Assembly (NCBI RefSeq): GCF_015864825.1
Contig: NZ_JADYWL010000007.1
Location: forward strand, 100,331 to 164,330
Reading direction: 5' to 3'
Source of the DNA: Psychrobacter sp. NZS113
Lineage (GTDB): Bacteria; Pseudomonadota; Gammaproteobacteria; Pseudomonadales; Moraxellaceae
DNA: 64,000 nucleotides
The notes under the pieces were generated by a model. It worked only from the letters and a program-made list of their open reading frames with translations. It was not told where the DNA came from and ran no database searches. Below, one piece after another: positions 39,122-48,356 of this stretch. Each line of letters starts with the position of its first letter. Position 1 is the stretch's first letter. A program made the position numbers and the translations under genes.

Positions 39122-40030
39122 CTAAACACTCGCCCCAACCGCTCGTGCAATTGCAATCCCTTCATCAACCGTCAAAAACTTGCGCTGACTTGGGCTGTCT
39201 TTATAAATGACATCGCCATCTTGAAATATCAGGCATTCATTGACCGCCAATTGTTGCCATTTTTCATTTTCAGTCAATGGTACGGTAACTAAAATGGTGA
39301 CTTTATCAGCATCTGTCGTCACATCGCCAAAGTTAATCGCCAAGTCATCGTCAGCCAATTTCGCTTCACCAAATGGTGCCTTACGCGTGAGATAAAACAA
39401 TAAGCTCCCTGCATAAGCCAGTTGCCACCTGCCATTTGATATCAAGCAATTAAATAAGCCATTAGCAGATAAATAGCGACATTGCGTGGTCAGAAAGTTA
39501 AACAGTGTCTGATCATCAGGACGAGTTTTAAAGCTGCTTTTTAGACGATTGACCAAATAACAAAATGCCATTTCGGAGTCAGTTGAACCAACTGGTTGGC
39601 AGTGTGAGCCATTACCATTGTCTTGCAAACGCTGACAACGTTTAATAAATTCGCTATTCATCTGCCCATTGTGCGCAAACACCCACTGCTCACCCCAAAC
39701 TTCACGGACGAATGGATGCGTGTTAGCTAAGCAGTTTTGTCCTTGGGTGGCCTTACGAATATGCGCAATGACGTTCATGGCTTTGATTGGGTAGTTATTG
39801 ACCAAGTCGGCCACTGGTGACAGATGGCTAGGGCGATTGTCATGAAACAGACGCAGTCCCGTTGAGTCATTTGCCGCTTTATCACTATTCACACAGTCAC
39901 TGCGTTCAAAAAACGCAATGCCAAAACCATCTTCGTGACTGTCAGTCATACCACCGCGCTTGCGAAACCCTGCAAAGCTAAAACCAATATCCGTTGGGGT
40001 GTTACAGTTCATTCCTAAGAGTTGACACAT
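39122..40030 (-). CDS. Class II glutamine amidotransferase (YafJ-like)
   Basis: 302 residues beginning MCQLLGMNCN, so Cys2 becomes the N-terminal nucleophile after Met removal. RKRGGMTDSHEDGFGIAFF, AHIRKATQG, NTHPFVREVWGEQWVFAHNGQM and STDSEMAFCYL are the YafJ/EgtC-like type II amidotransferase signatures. No synthetase partner domain is present, so the acceptor substrate is unknown. The start directly abuts the stop of the DUF2007 gene (TAAATG), indicating coupling. Confidence 0.88.
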   Translation of the reverse strand: MCQLLGMNCNTPTDIGFSFAGFRKRGGMTDSHEDGFGIAFFERSDCVNSDKAANDSTGLRLFHDNRPSHLSPVADLVNNYPIKAMNVIAHIRKATQGQNCLANTHPFVREVWGEQWVFAHNGQMNSEFIKRCQRLQDNGNGSHCQPVGSTDSEMAFCYLVNRLKSSFKTRPDDQTLFNFLTTQCRYLSANGLFNCLISNGRWQLAYAGSLLFYLTRKAPFGEAKLADDDLAINFGDVTTDADKVTILVTVPLTENEKWQQLAVNECLIFQDGDVIYKDSPSQRKFLTVDEGIAIARAVGASV

Positions 40031-40375
40031 TTAATCGTTACCGCCATTGTTATTATTAATCGAGTCATCATTTATTATCGGGTTGCTTTGCGTAGAGTTA
40101 CTTTGAGCATCAGATAACGCATCAAAGTCAGCATCACTCATTTCATCCAGTAAGGCAGCACCATCAGCTGGAATGGTCGCTAAGATACGCTGAGCTGCTA
40201 CCAAATCCGTATCTTGTACCCACAGCACCGCCCCTGAGTTCATACCAGGAATGCTACTTAGCGCTTGCATCGATACTGTAATGTTATTATTTCTCAGCAA
40301 ATTGGCATGCAGCTCGCCTTGCATATTGGTGTCGTAGCGTGCCAGTTTGTGCCAGTTATCAACTTGATCGGTCAT
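40031..40375 (-). CDS. DUF2007-domain protein
   Basis: 114 residues. The first 65 form a DUF2007 ferredoxin-like unit (LARYDTNMQGELHANLLRNN, then GAVLWVQDTDLVAAQRIL), often annotated as a putative signal-transducing or PII-like domain. The C-terminal 45 residues are disordered, rich in Asp, Ser and Asn. The function is unknown. Likely cotranscribed with thrB upstream and the amidotransferase downstream. Confidence 0.75.
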   Translation of the reverse strand: MTDQVDNWHKLARYDTNMQGELHANLLRNNNITVSMQALSSIPGMNSGAVLWVQDTDLVAAQRILATIPADGAALLDEMSDADFDALSDAQSNSTQSNPIINDDSINNNNGGND

Positions 40376-40422
40376 GGGATCGCCTTATAGTTTTGGTACC
40401 AGAATAAATGAATAAGCAATGC

Positions 40423-41592
40423 TTACGACAATTGATCTAGCGTATATTCTTTGATTGCGAACTCACTACTATTGCTCAATTTTTCACGGGCTTGCTCAGC
40501 TTGCGTGATACTGCTAAAAACACCAATTATCTGATTGTCTGATGCCGTACCAGAAAGCACAAACACGGTATTTTGCGATTTTTCAACATGCGCCCAATGA
40601 TAAGCGGCCAGACGTTTCATCAAGTCAGGGTTTTTGACCATGATGTTATCACCCGTACGACCTTCAGTACGGTTGTAATGGATGACATTTAAACGTAGCA
40701 ACCAAAAAATCACTGCCGCTTTGGCTAGCATAACAGGTAAGGCGCGTTTTTCATCAAGGCCAAGTGAGCGTTTAGACTCATACCCTTGCAAGAATGCCGC
40801 CATTTTACTGCGGTCAAAATTCACCGATTCGCCTTGCTCAGCCATGCCCCACGTCGTGCAAAAGTCATTGATGGTAATGGCAATATCCATTACATAATGC
40901 TCAACACTGACCTCGGTAAAGTCTAATAAACCAGTGAGACGCTCTTCCCCTTTTTGCAGATTCCATAGGGTGTTGTCCGCAAACATATCCAAATGACACA
41001 AACCATTTGGCAACGTTGTCAGTGGCAACTCTGTGTAAGAACGCCAAATATCACTCATCAGCTTGGCTTCGTCACCTGGCATAAACTGCATTTCACGATC
41101 GCGTACATCTGCCCACGGGTATAAAGGTACGCCATACTGTTCAGCAGGTTGTAATGCTTGCAGTGTCTCATGCAACATCGCTAGCGCAGCACCGATATCA
41201 TGGCACATCGCTTGCGTGGTTTGCTCTGGATGCGACCCTGCTAGGCATGGCACTAGCGTAATAGCTTTGTCTTCGTAATGAATGACATAGCGTTTATCAT
41301 CGTCATCCGTTTGAACACTATTGGATTCAATAACGGATAACGGTGCGGCAACCGGTAGCTTACCGTCTAACTGATCGAGAATAACCGCCATTTTTTCGAT
41401 ATCAGCAGGTGGACGCTCTTCGAATAAAGTCAATACATAAGAATATGCGCCATCTACATCGTCAGTCGTTTGAATAAACCAGTTTGAGTTTTTTATCCCT
41501 TGGGTAATCGGAATAGCACGCACGAAAGATACGCCAAAGCTCTGGCAAAAGGCGGCAAACTGATTATCGGTTAACTGGGTATAAACGGACAT
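40423..41592 (-). CDS. thrB: Homoserine kinase (APH-type ThrB) with C-terminal extension
   Basis: 389 residues. The first 325 match the pseudomonad-type homoserine kinase with an aminoglycoside-phosphotransferase fold: GIKNSNWFIQT glycine-rich loop, YVLTLFE Lys region replaced as in this family, catalytic LPNGLCHLDMFADNTLW and LTGLLDFTEVSVEHY. It phosphorylates homoserine in threonine synthesis. The typical length is about 316. Here an extra 50-60 residues (VFVLSGTASDNQIIGVFSS, then QAEQAREKL and KEYTLDQL) resemble a small stand-alone domain that reports GVYSSxEEAExA and a closing YxLD. Confidence 0.88.
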   Translation of the reverse strand: MSVYTQLTDNQFAAFCQSFGVSFVRAIPITQGIKNSNWFIQTTDDVDGAYSYVLTLFEERPPADIEKMAVILDQLDGKLPVAAPLSVIESNSVQTDDDDKRYVIHYEDKAITLVPCLAGSHPEQTTQAMCHDIGAALAMLHETLQALQPAEQYGVPLYPWADVRDREMQFMPGDEAKLMSDIWRSYTELPLTTLPNGLCHLDMFADNTLWNLQKGEERLTGLLDFTEVSVEHYVMDIAITINDFCTTWGMAEQGESVNFDRSKMAAFLQGYESKRSLGLDEKRALPVMLAKAAVIFWLLRLNVIHYNRTEGRTGDNIMVKNPDLMKRLAAYHWAHVEKSQNTVFVLSGTASDNQIIGVFSSITQAEQAREKLSNSSEFAIKEYTLDQLS

Positions 41593-41782
41593 GACATCTC
41601 ACTTTTGGCAATTGAATAAGAAGTTAAATAGAATAAATTTAGACGGTAATCACAGCAATTGTACCGCGCATGAGCAAACTATGGCGAAATGCATAATAAT
41701 CTTACGAAAACCTGCCTGAGACGGCGGTGTTTTTGCTAGACTAGCGCCTATAGAATGAATTGATTATAAGGTGAAAGACCCT

Positions 41783-42565
41783 ATGTTAGCAAAGCGTATC
41801 ATTCCTTGTTTGGACGTTGATAATGGCCGTGTGGTCAAAGGCGTACAATTTGTCGATATCAAAGACGCAGGCGACCCTGTCGAAGTAGCCAAACGCTACA
41901 ACGAACAAGGTGCTGATGAGATTACTTTTTTAGACATTACGGCGACCAATGATGAGCGCGATACCACTTATCATACCGTTGAGCGCATGGCCGAGACGGT
42001 ATTCGTCCCTCTCACAGTCGGCGGCGGGGTGCGTAAAATCGCTGATATCCGCAATTTACTCAATGCGGGCGCGGATAAAGTAGCGATTAATTCAGCAGCA
42101 GTGTTTACCCCAGAGTTCGTTGGTGAAGCCTCACAGAAATTCGGCAATCAATGTATCGTCGTTGCCATCGATGCCAAGCGTGTTGCTGATATCAATATTA
42201 ATGGCATTATCGTCCCGCGTTGGGAGATATTCACTCACGGTGGTCGTAAGCCAACTGGCATCGATGCGGTTGCTTGGGCGAAAAAGATGGCTGATCTGGG
42301 TGCAGGCGAATTATTAGTCACCTCGATGGACGGTGACGGCACCAAAAAAGGCTATGACTTAGCCCTCATGCAACAAATCACTAGCCAAGTGAATGTACCA
42401 GTCATTGCCTCAGGCGGCGTCGGCAACTTACAACATTTAGCCGAAGGCGTATTAGAAGGCGGCGTCGATGCAGTACTCGCAGCCAGCATCTTCCATTTTG
42501 GTGAATACACAGTACAAGAAGCCAAAGCATATATGGCAGCGCAAGGGATACAAATGCGTCTATAG
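41783..42565 (+). CDS. hisF: Imidazole glycerol phosphate synthase cyclase subunit HisF
   Basis: A 260-residue TIM barrel that forms imidazole glycerol phosphate and AICAR from PRFAR, using ammonia from His[24 protein letters not shown] has the catalytic Asp11, and [16 protein letters not shown] has the second Asp. [14 protein letters not shown] is a phosphate-binding loop. The ATG at 41783 is preceded by AAGGTG; an upstream GTG at 41771 overlaps that site and is rejected. hisH is not adjacent. Confidence 0.96.
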   Translation: MLAKRIIPCLDVDNGRVVKGVQFVDIKDAGDPVEVAKRYNEQGADEITFLDITATNDERDTTYHTVERMAETVFVPLTVGGGVRKIADIRNLLNAGADKVAINSAAVFTPEFVGEASQKFGNQCIVVAIDAKRVADININGIIVPRWEIFTHGGRKPTGIDAVAWAKKMADLGAGELLVTSMDGDGTKKGYDLALMQQITSQVNVPVIASGGVGNLQHLAEGVLEGGVDAVLAASIFHFGEYTVQEAKAYMAAQGIQMRL

Positions 42566-42940
42566 TCAATCATATATAAATTAGATAGAGCGTTAGGCGT
42601 GCTGAACCTAGTATTTTTAGTATTTTCACTCGCCTACCCTGTATTTAAATGTGATTGAGCCGACCAAGGCGTATTTGATATTCGACCATGGCAGTGCCCA
42701 TTTATAAATGTCTAATACGCCCCATATAACACACTGGTAAAATACAAATAAATTAGAAAAAAATGTTATCATAGCGCTAACCACTTATTTTCGTTCATTT
42801 AACTGCCGATTTCTTTGATTATCAGTATCTATTGAATAACAAGCCAAACCATCGAACCTGTTATTTGAACGCATCACTATATTTAGCGACTCATTTACGC
42901 CCACATCTTTATTAAAAGCCAAATAAGCAAAGGATTTTTT
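42566..42940. other. Intergenic region upstream of ribH
   Basis: 375 bp. GGCGTATT (about 42667) and AATACGCC (about 42715) form an 8-bp inverted repeat about 40 bp apart. No FMN riboswitch (RFN element) was recognised. A -10-like TATCAT precedes ribH by about 170 bp. Confidence 0.4.
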
Positions 42941-43462
42941 ATGTCAAATCTACAACAGCAACGCAATGACGTGACTCATATCGACGGTAATTTACATCAA
43001 AACAAAGACGTTCGTATTGGTATCGTAGTCGGTCGTTTTAATGGTTTTGTGGTTGAATCATTGGTAGATGGTGCAATTGATGCACTACTACGTCATGGTG
43101 TATTGGGTAGCAATATCACGGTTATTCGTGTGCCTGGTGCTTTTGAATTACCATTGGTTGCCCAACGTGCTGCTGAGTCTGATCGCTTTGATGCCATCGT
43201 TGCTTTAGGCGCGATTATTCGTGGTAGCACGCCGCATTTTGACTTCGTCGCAAGCGAATCTGCAAAAGGCCTGAGTGCTGTAGCGATGGATTACAACATT
43301 CCAGTCGCAAACGGCGTATTGACCACTGATAGTATTGAGCAAGCGATTGAGCGTGCTGGTACGAAAGCTGGTAACAAAGGCTCAGAAGCGGCAATGGTTG
43401 TCATAGAAATGCTTGCTGTTTTATCACAGCTAGATATTGATGACGAAAGTGATGATGCTTAG
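42941..43462 (+). CDS. ribH: 6,7-dimethyl-8-ribityllumazine synthase
   Basis: A 173-residue lumazine synthase of riboflavin biosynthesis. [44 protein letters not shown] with the catalytic His, and [15 protein letters not shown] are family signatures. The N-terminus has a 23-residue extension before [10 protein letters not shown]. ribH followed by nusB, thiL and pgpA is the standard gammaproteobacterial order. Confidence 0.96.
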   Translation: MSNLQQQRNDVTHIDGNLHQNKDVRIGIVVGRFNGFVVESLVDGAIDALLRHGVLGSNITVIRVPGAFELPLVAQRAAESDRFDAIVALGAIIRGSTPHFDFVASESAKGLSAVAMDYNIPVANGVLTTDSIEQAIERAGTKAGNKGSEAAMVVIEMLAVLSQLDIDDESDDA

Positions 43463-43705
43463 TTTTATTGATCGTTAGTATTGACCGTTAGACAGTCTCT
43501 ATTTGACTGTCTATCGGTCTTATTAGCACAGGTAAGCAGTGCTATTTAAGCAGCACCTATAAGTAATATTGTTTGTGAAGTTGATGGGGTTATGGTTATT
43601 ACGATAGCCCTCACCCTGTAACTCCAGTATCCAAGACTGACTGGCAAAACGTGCCAGCCGACCACTATTTAACATTCTATTTCAAAATTCAGGTATTGAC
43701 CCCTT

Positions 43706-44548
43706 ATGACTGACCAACTCAAGCACGCTATTAATGCTGCGAAAACCGCACAAATCAATGATAAACAAGCGGAAGCTACTCGTATAGCGAGCAGCAGTGC
43801 GGGTGATCAAACCTTCGATATGAGTGAGTCTTCTTATAAGACCAGTCACACTGCCATTCGTAAGGCGCGCCGCTTTGCAATGCAAGGTCTATACGAGTGG
43901 CTCGTCACTGATCGCCGTTTTGATGTAGACGGCAAGCTCGGTTGGAAAGCCAATGCGCCGCATGATATCGCTGCCCGTACGCGCGCGACCAATGCCATGC
44001 ACACCGTACATATCGGCTACTATCACGAAATGATGCGTGATATCCCGGAGCAAATTGAAGCGTTGGATGCTCTAATTCTTCAGCATCTTGACCGCGACAT
44101 TGATAAGTTGGACACCGTTGAGCACGCTATTTTGCTTATTGGTACTTATGAGCTGCAGAATCGCTTAGAGATTCCTTATAAGGTAGTACTTGATGAAGCG
44201 ATGAAACTTAACAATCATTTCGGTGCCACTGATGCTCATAAATTGATTAATGCGGTACTAGACAGAATGGCTGTTGAGCTACGCGCTACTGAAGTAGAAT
44301 CAGACACCAAAGCCAACCTGCGTACATCACAAAAATCAGCGGCTAAACAGGCTCAAGTGAAACCAGTTGATAGCACAGAAGCCACAAACGAAAGCGCTAT
44401 TGATGACAGCCCAACTGCATCAAACAAACCTCGTATTAGCGCAAATAACACTAGTGTCAAACGCAATAGCGCTAGTAAAGCCAGTGCAAATATTAGCGAG
44501 TTTAAAGCGAGCAAAAAAGACGCTGACGATGCTAAAAAACAAGACTAG
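43706..44548 (+). CDS. nusB: Transcription antitermination protein NusB with long extensions
   Basis: 280 residues, about twice the family length. The NusB core spans about residues 49-190 ([55 protein letters not shown]). It binds boxA RNA with NusE for rRNA antitermination. An N-terminal extension of about 48 residues and a C-terminal tail of about 90 (Ala, Ser, Asn, Lys-rich, ending [11 protein letters not shown]) appear disordered. The stop is 2 bp before the thiL start. Confidence 0.93.
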   Translation: MTDQLKHAINAAKTAQINDKQAEATRIASSSAGDQTFDMSESSYKTSHTAIRKARRFAMQGLYEWLVTDRRFDVDGKLGWKANAPHDIAARTRATNAMHTVHIGYYHEMMRDIPEQIEALDALILQHLDRDIDKLDTVEHAILLIGTYELQNRLEIPYKVVLDEAMKLNNHFGATDAHKLINAVLDRMAVELRATEVESDTKANLRTSQKSAAKQAQVKPVDSTEATNESAIDDSPTASNKPRISANNTSVKRNSASKASANISEFKASKKDADDAKKQD

Positions 44549-44550
44549 CC

Positions 44551-45582
44551 ATGAATGAATTTGAGCTGATTGAGCGTATATTTTCGCAAATACAAGCGGC
44601 ACATGCACCATTAACTGGTATCGAAAAAGGTATCGGTGATGATGCAGCTGTCATGGCAATGCCTGCAGGGTCACGCTTGGTCAGCTGTATTGATACATTG
44701 GTTCAAGGTCGACATTTTAGTGCTGATTGGCAGCACGTCAACGAGCTGGCATTTGCGATTGGTTATAAATCGGTTGCCGTCAACGTTTCAGACATTGCTG
44801 CAATGGGTGCGACCCCGCATAGTATTTTATTAGCATTAGCATTACCTAAGCAACTTGCCAATGAAAAATGGCTCACTGAATTTGCCAAAGGCTTATTTCA
44901 TGCCTGCCAGTTATTTGGTGTGACGCTTATTGGCGGTGATACCACACGCAGTGAGAACTTGGTACTGAGTGTCAGCGCACAAGGATTGCTTGCCGCAGAC
45001 ACGCCAGCTGTATATCGTTCGGGTGCACAAGTTGGTGATAAGATTTATGTATCAGGGACGATTGGCGATGCCAGTTATGCCCTGCAACATCCTGACAGTA
45101 CCCAAGGTAAAGAGTTGGCTCACAGGTTACATATGCCAACGCCCCGTATCGCCTTAGGGGCAGCATTGGCAAAGATTGGCGCAACGGCGATGATAGACAT
45201 CTCTGATGGCCTTTATCAAGATATTGGGCATATCTGTCAGCAAAGCAAAATAGGTATGCGTATTAATCTAGAGCTGTTGCCTACTAGCGAACCATTGGCA
45301 ACTATTGATTTATCTGAGCGCTTGTTATGCCAACTGGCAGGTGGTGATGATTATGAATTGGCATTTACTCTACCTGCACATATTGAACCGCCGATTGGCA
45401 ATACACCTGTTACCTGTATCGGTGAAGTAATCGCACTGGCAGATGATCTAGTGACAGATGCAAACAGGTCTATAGCATTACACCCTACACTGTATTATCA
45501 AAATCAGCCAATCACACCAACTCAGCACGCGCCATTTGCAACATGGCCCAACCTTACTGGTTACCAACATTTTACAGGTTAG
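44551..45582 (+). CDS. thiL: Thiamine-monophosphate kinase ThiL
   Basis: 343 residues. ThiL converts thiamine phosphate to thiamine diphosphate. The N-terminus MNEFELIERIF, the metal-binding GIGDDAAV, NVSDIAAMGATPHS, LIGGDTTRS and GGDDYELAFT are ThiL/PurM-superfamily signatures. Tightly spaced between nusB and pgpA, so cotranscribed. No TPP riboswitch is visible because the gene is internal to the operon. Confidence 0.95.
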   Translation: MNEFELIERIFSQIQAAHAPLTGIEKGIGDDAAVMAMPAGSRLVSCIDTLVQGRHFSADWQHVNELAFAIGYKSVAVNVSDIAAMGATPHSILLALALPKQLANEKWLTEFAKGLFHACQLFGVTLIGGDTTRSENLVLSVSAQGLLAADTPAVYRSGAQVGDKIYVSGTIGDASYALQHPDSTQGKELAHRLHMPTPRIALGAALAKIGATAMIDISDGLYQDIGHICQQSKIGMRINLELLPTSEPLATIDLSERLLCQLAGGDDYELAFTLPAHIEPPIGNTPVTCIGEVIALADDLVTDANRSIALHPTLYYQNQPITPTQHAPFATWPNLTGYQHFTG

Positions 45583-45585
45583 CCC

Positions 45586-46167
45586 ATGACTGATCACGAT
45601 TTATCCAAGCCTGATATCAGCAAAGCCAATGACTGCCCACCATTGCCTAAGAATGCCAGTGCTCTTGACCGTATGGTCTATTGGTTAGGTATTGGTTTGG
45701 GCAGTGGTCTGCCGCGCCGTGCACCTGGCACTTGGGGTACTGTTGGTGGGTTAATCATTGCCATACCACTGATGAGCTTGGGCTTCATACCTTTTCTAAT
45801 TCTGACCATTCTATCTTGTATTTTTGGCGTTTGGATCTGTGGACGTACTTCTGAGCTGATGCAGGGTCATGATGACCCGCATATCGTCTGGGATGAATGG
45901 TCTGGTATCTGGATTACCCTGCTGCCTTTCTCTTACATGGGTGTCGCAGCCACAAACTTTTGGCAAGATGTCTCTCAAGAGCTTTCTATTTTCGCCATTG
46001 TTATCGCTTTTATACTCTTTCGGTTTTTTGACATTATTAAGCCGCCGCCGATTGGATGGGCCGATAAAAAGGTCGCTGGTGGCTTAGGTATTATGCTTGA
46101 TGACATCATCGCAGGTATCATGGCAGCAGTATTATGGGTAGTGGTTATGTTGGGTGTACTATTATAA
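45586..46167 (+). CDS. pgpA: Phosphatidylglycerophosphatase A
   Basis: 193 residues with an N-terminal cytoplasmic segment and four hydrophobic segments. GSGLPRRAPGTWGTVGGL is the PgpA signature; DDPHIVWDEWSGIWI contains the acidic metal-binding cluster; FRFFDIIKPPPIGWADKKVAGGLGIMLDD follows in pieces. It dephosphorylates phosphatidylglycerol phosphate in the inner membrane. It starts 3 bp after thiL. Confidence 0.95.
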   Translation: MTDHDLSKPDISKANDCPPLPKNASALDRMVYWLGIGLGSGLPRRAPGTWGTVGGLIIAIPLMSLGFIPFLILTILSCIFGVWICGRTSELMQGHDDPHIVWDEWSGIWITLLPFSYMGVAATNFWQDVSQELSIFAIVIAFILFRFFDIIKPPPIGWADKKVAGGLGIMLDDIIAGIMAAVLWVVVMLGVLL

Positions 46168-46363
46168 GTAACCATACCCGCTATGATAGTGAGTGATCAC
46201 AACATAACCTCTTATGCCAGCAATTTGAATGCTATCCTCTGGCATAGATGATTTATTTATCCTTATCAGATTGCATTACAAAGCCTGCACATCACAGCAT
46301 TTTTCTGAATGAACATTTGCGCTATAATTCAATATTATACTTTGTTACATTTGTAGGGCTACT

Positions 46364-47740
46364 ATGACATTTCCTCTCTCGGTAATCATCCTCGCTGCCG
46401 GTAAAGGCACGCGTATGCAATCAGCTAAGCCAAAAGTCCTTCAGACCTTGGCAGGTAAATCTTTGCTGAGTCACGTCTTAGACACCTGTCATAAGCTAAC
46501 TGTCAACGAGACCATTATTGTTCATGGCTTTGGCGGCGACCAAGTTAAATCGGAGATTATCGATCAGTATACGCAATCGTCAATTACTTGGGTTGCTCAG
46601 ACTGAACAGCTAGGAACAGGCCATGCGGTCAAAGTGACGCTGTCTGATTTACCGAAAGAAGGACAAAGCCTTATTCTCTATGGTGATGTGCCTTTGGTGA
46701 GCCATCAAACTCTATCAGCGCTGAAGACAGCCAATACTAATGGCATGTCTATGCTGACTTTGACGGTGGATAATCCATTTGGATTAGGTCGTATCAAACG
46801 TGACCAAGCAGGCAATATCACTGCCATCGTTGAACAGAAAGATGCCAGTGCCGACGAGCAGCAGATTCAAGAGATTAATAGCGGCATTTATTGTGTCGAC
46901 AATGCCCTACTACATAAATATTTACCCGAGCTATCTAACGATAACGCCCAACAAGAATACTATCTTACCGATATTGTCAAAATGGCAGTCGCTGATGGTA
47001 TTACGATTGCAGCGATTGAACCTGAGCATACCTTTGAAATTGAGGGTGTCAATAACCGTAAACAGCTTGCCAGCTTAGAACGTACATGGCAAAGTAAACT
47101 AGTATCTGACTTGCAAGAAGCGGGCGTACAGTTTGCTGACCCTACCCGTGTCGATATTCGTGGTACGTTGACAGCAGGTCAAGATGTGTTTATCGACGTC
47201 GGTGTCGTATTCGAGGGCAATTGCACGCTAGGTGACAACGTCTATATTGAAGCAGGCTGTGTTATTAAAAACTCCCAACTCGGTAATGCTTGTCATATAA
47301 AGCCTTACTGCGTCATCGATCGCGCTGAGATTGGTGCGGGTGTCGATGTTGGTCCGTTTGCTCATTTGCGTCCTGACACGGTATTGTCCGATAACAGTAA
47401 AGTCGGTAATTTTGTAGAAATTAAAAAATCGATCATCGGTCAAGGCAGCAAAATAAACCACTTAAGTTACGTCGGTGATGCCACCGTCGGTACGGGCGTC
47501 AATATCGGTGCTGGTGTCATCACCTGTAATTATGATGGTGCTAATAAATCACAAACCATTATTGAAGACAATGCCTTTATCGGCTCTAACGCTAGCTTAG
47601 TTGCACCAGTTACGATTGGTGACACAGCAACGGTCGCGGCAGGCTCTGTAATTACCAAAAACGTGGACGCTAGTGCATTGGCATTTGGCCGCGCGCGACA
47701 AACTCAAAAAGACAACTTTCAACGACCGACTAAAAAATAG
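46364..47740 (+). CDS. glmU: Bifunctional UDP-GlcNAc pyrophosphorylase/glucosamine-1-P acetyltransferase
   Basis: 458 residues. The N-terminal uridyltransferase domain (LAAGKGTRMQSAKPKVLQ, YGDVPLV) is followed by a left-handed beta-helix acetyltransferase domain from about 250 with hexapeptide repeats and NYDGANK. GlmU makes UDP-GlcNAc for peptidoglycan and lipopolysaccharide. Paired with glmS one gene downstream, as is common. Confidence 0.97.
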   Translation: MTFPLSVIILAAGKGTRMQSAKPKVLQTLAGKSLLSHVLDTCHKLTVNETIIVHGFGGDQVKSEIIDQYTQSSITWVAQTEQLGTGHAVKVTLSDLPKEGQSLILYGDVPLVSHQTLSALKTANTNGMSMLTLTVDNPFGLGRIKRDQAGNITAIVEQKDASADEQQIQEINSGIYCVDNALLHKYLPELSNDNAQQEYYLTDIVKMAVADGITIAAIEPEHTFEIEGVNNRKQLASLERTWQSKLVSDLQEAGVQFADPTRVDIRGTLTAGQDVFIDVGVVFEGNCTLGDNVYIEAGCVIKNSQLGNACHIKPYCVIDRAEIGAGVDVGPFAHLRPDTVLSDNSKVGNFVEIKKSIIGQGSKINHLSYVGDATVGTGVNIGAGVITCNYDGANKSQTIIEDNAFIGSNASLVAPVTIGDTATVAAGSVITKNVDASALAFGRARQTQKDNFQRPTKK

Positions 47741-47852
47741 TAGGTTCATTAATAGTCAGTTTCATCGAAGTCATATTTGAGTAGATATCATTCTTACGAT
47801 AGTTTCTATGCTACTGCCCAACCTAAGTAAGCATACTTCAAGAGTGCAGACT

Positions 47853-48224
47853 ATGAAAAGACTATTCGTTACTATGCTGTTGTTAGCCAGCTTGACGTCG
47901 TTTTCAGTAGCGTCAGCTAGTACCACTATAGAATACGATGCAGAGTGCAAATACTTTGACGCTAAGAAAGTATTAAAATACTCAGGTAAATGCCATTTTA
48001 ATTGGGGTGTTGGAATGAACCCTAAGCCTAATGGCATAATGTCAACATATCAGCGTTATATCCTGACTTACCCTAATGGCAATGAAGTTTGGATATTTAT
48101 CAATGATGATGACTCTGCTACTGTAAACGATATTCCAGCGATGTCTTTAAAAGCAAAAATCGGCTACGAGAAAGTTAAAACGACTCAAGGTGAAATATTT
48201 GAATTTACCAAGGGTTCAGAATAA
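47853..48224 (+). CDS. Small secreted protein of unknown function
   Basis: 123 residues with a signal peptide (MKRLFVTMLLLASLTSFSVA). The mature part has two cysteines (AECKYFD, GKCHFNW) and a beta-rich pattern ending GEIFEFTKG. I do not recognise the family. The ATG at 47853 has AGAG 8-9 bp upstream; an in-frame extension would bury the signal peptide. It interrupts the glmU-glmS pair. Confidence 0.68.
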   Translation: MKRLFVTMLLLASLTSFSVASASTTIEYDAECKYFDAKKVLKYSGKCHFNWGVGMNPKPNGIMSTYQRYILTYPNGNEVWIFINDDDSATVNDIPAMSLKAKIGYEKVKTTQGEIFEFTKGSE

Positions 48225-48356
48225 ATAGATTTGATGGCAGATAAAAATAAACATATTTTACGATAAAGCTCAGACCATGTTGGTTCTAGCACTTCATAAA
48301 AAGCATTTAAATAATAGACATAGCAGTAATCAAAAATAATCAGTTAAGGAATAGCC

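Noticed and set aside
42566..42940. FMN riboswitch before ribH
   Set aside because: None of the conserved RFN blocks was found; ribH is probably transcribed from a plain promoter.
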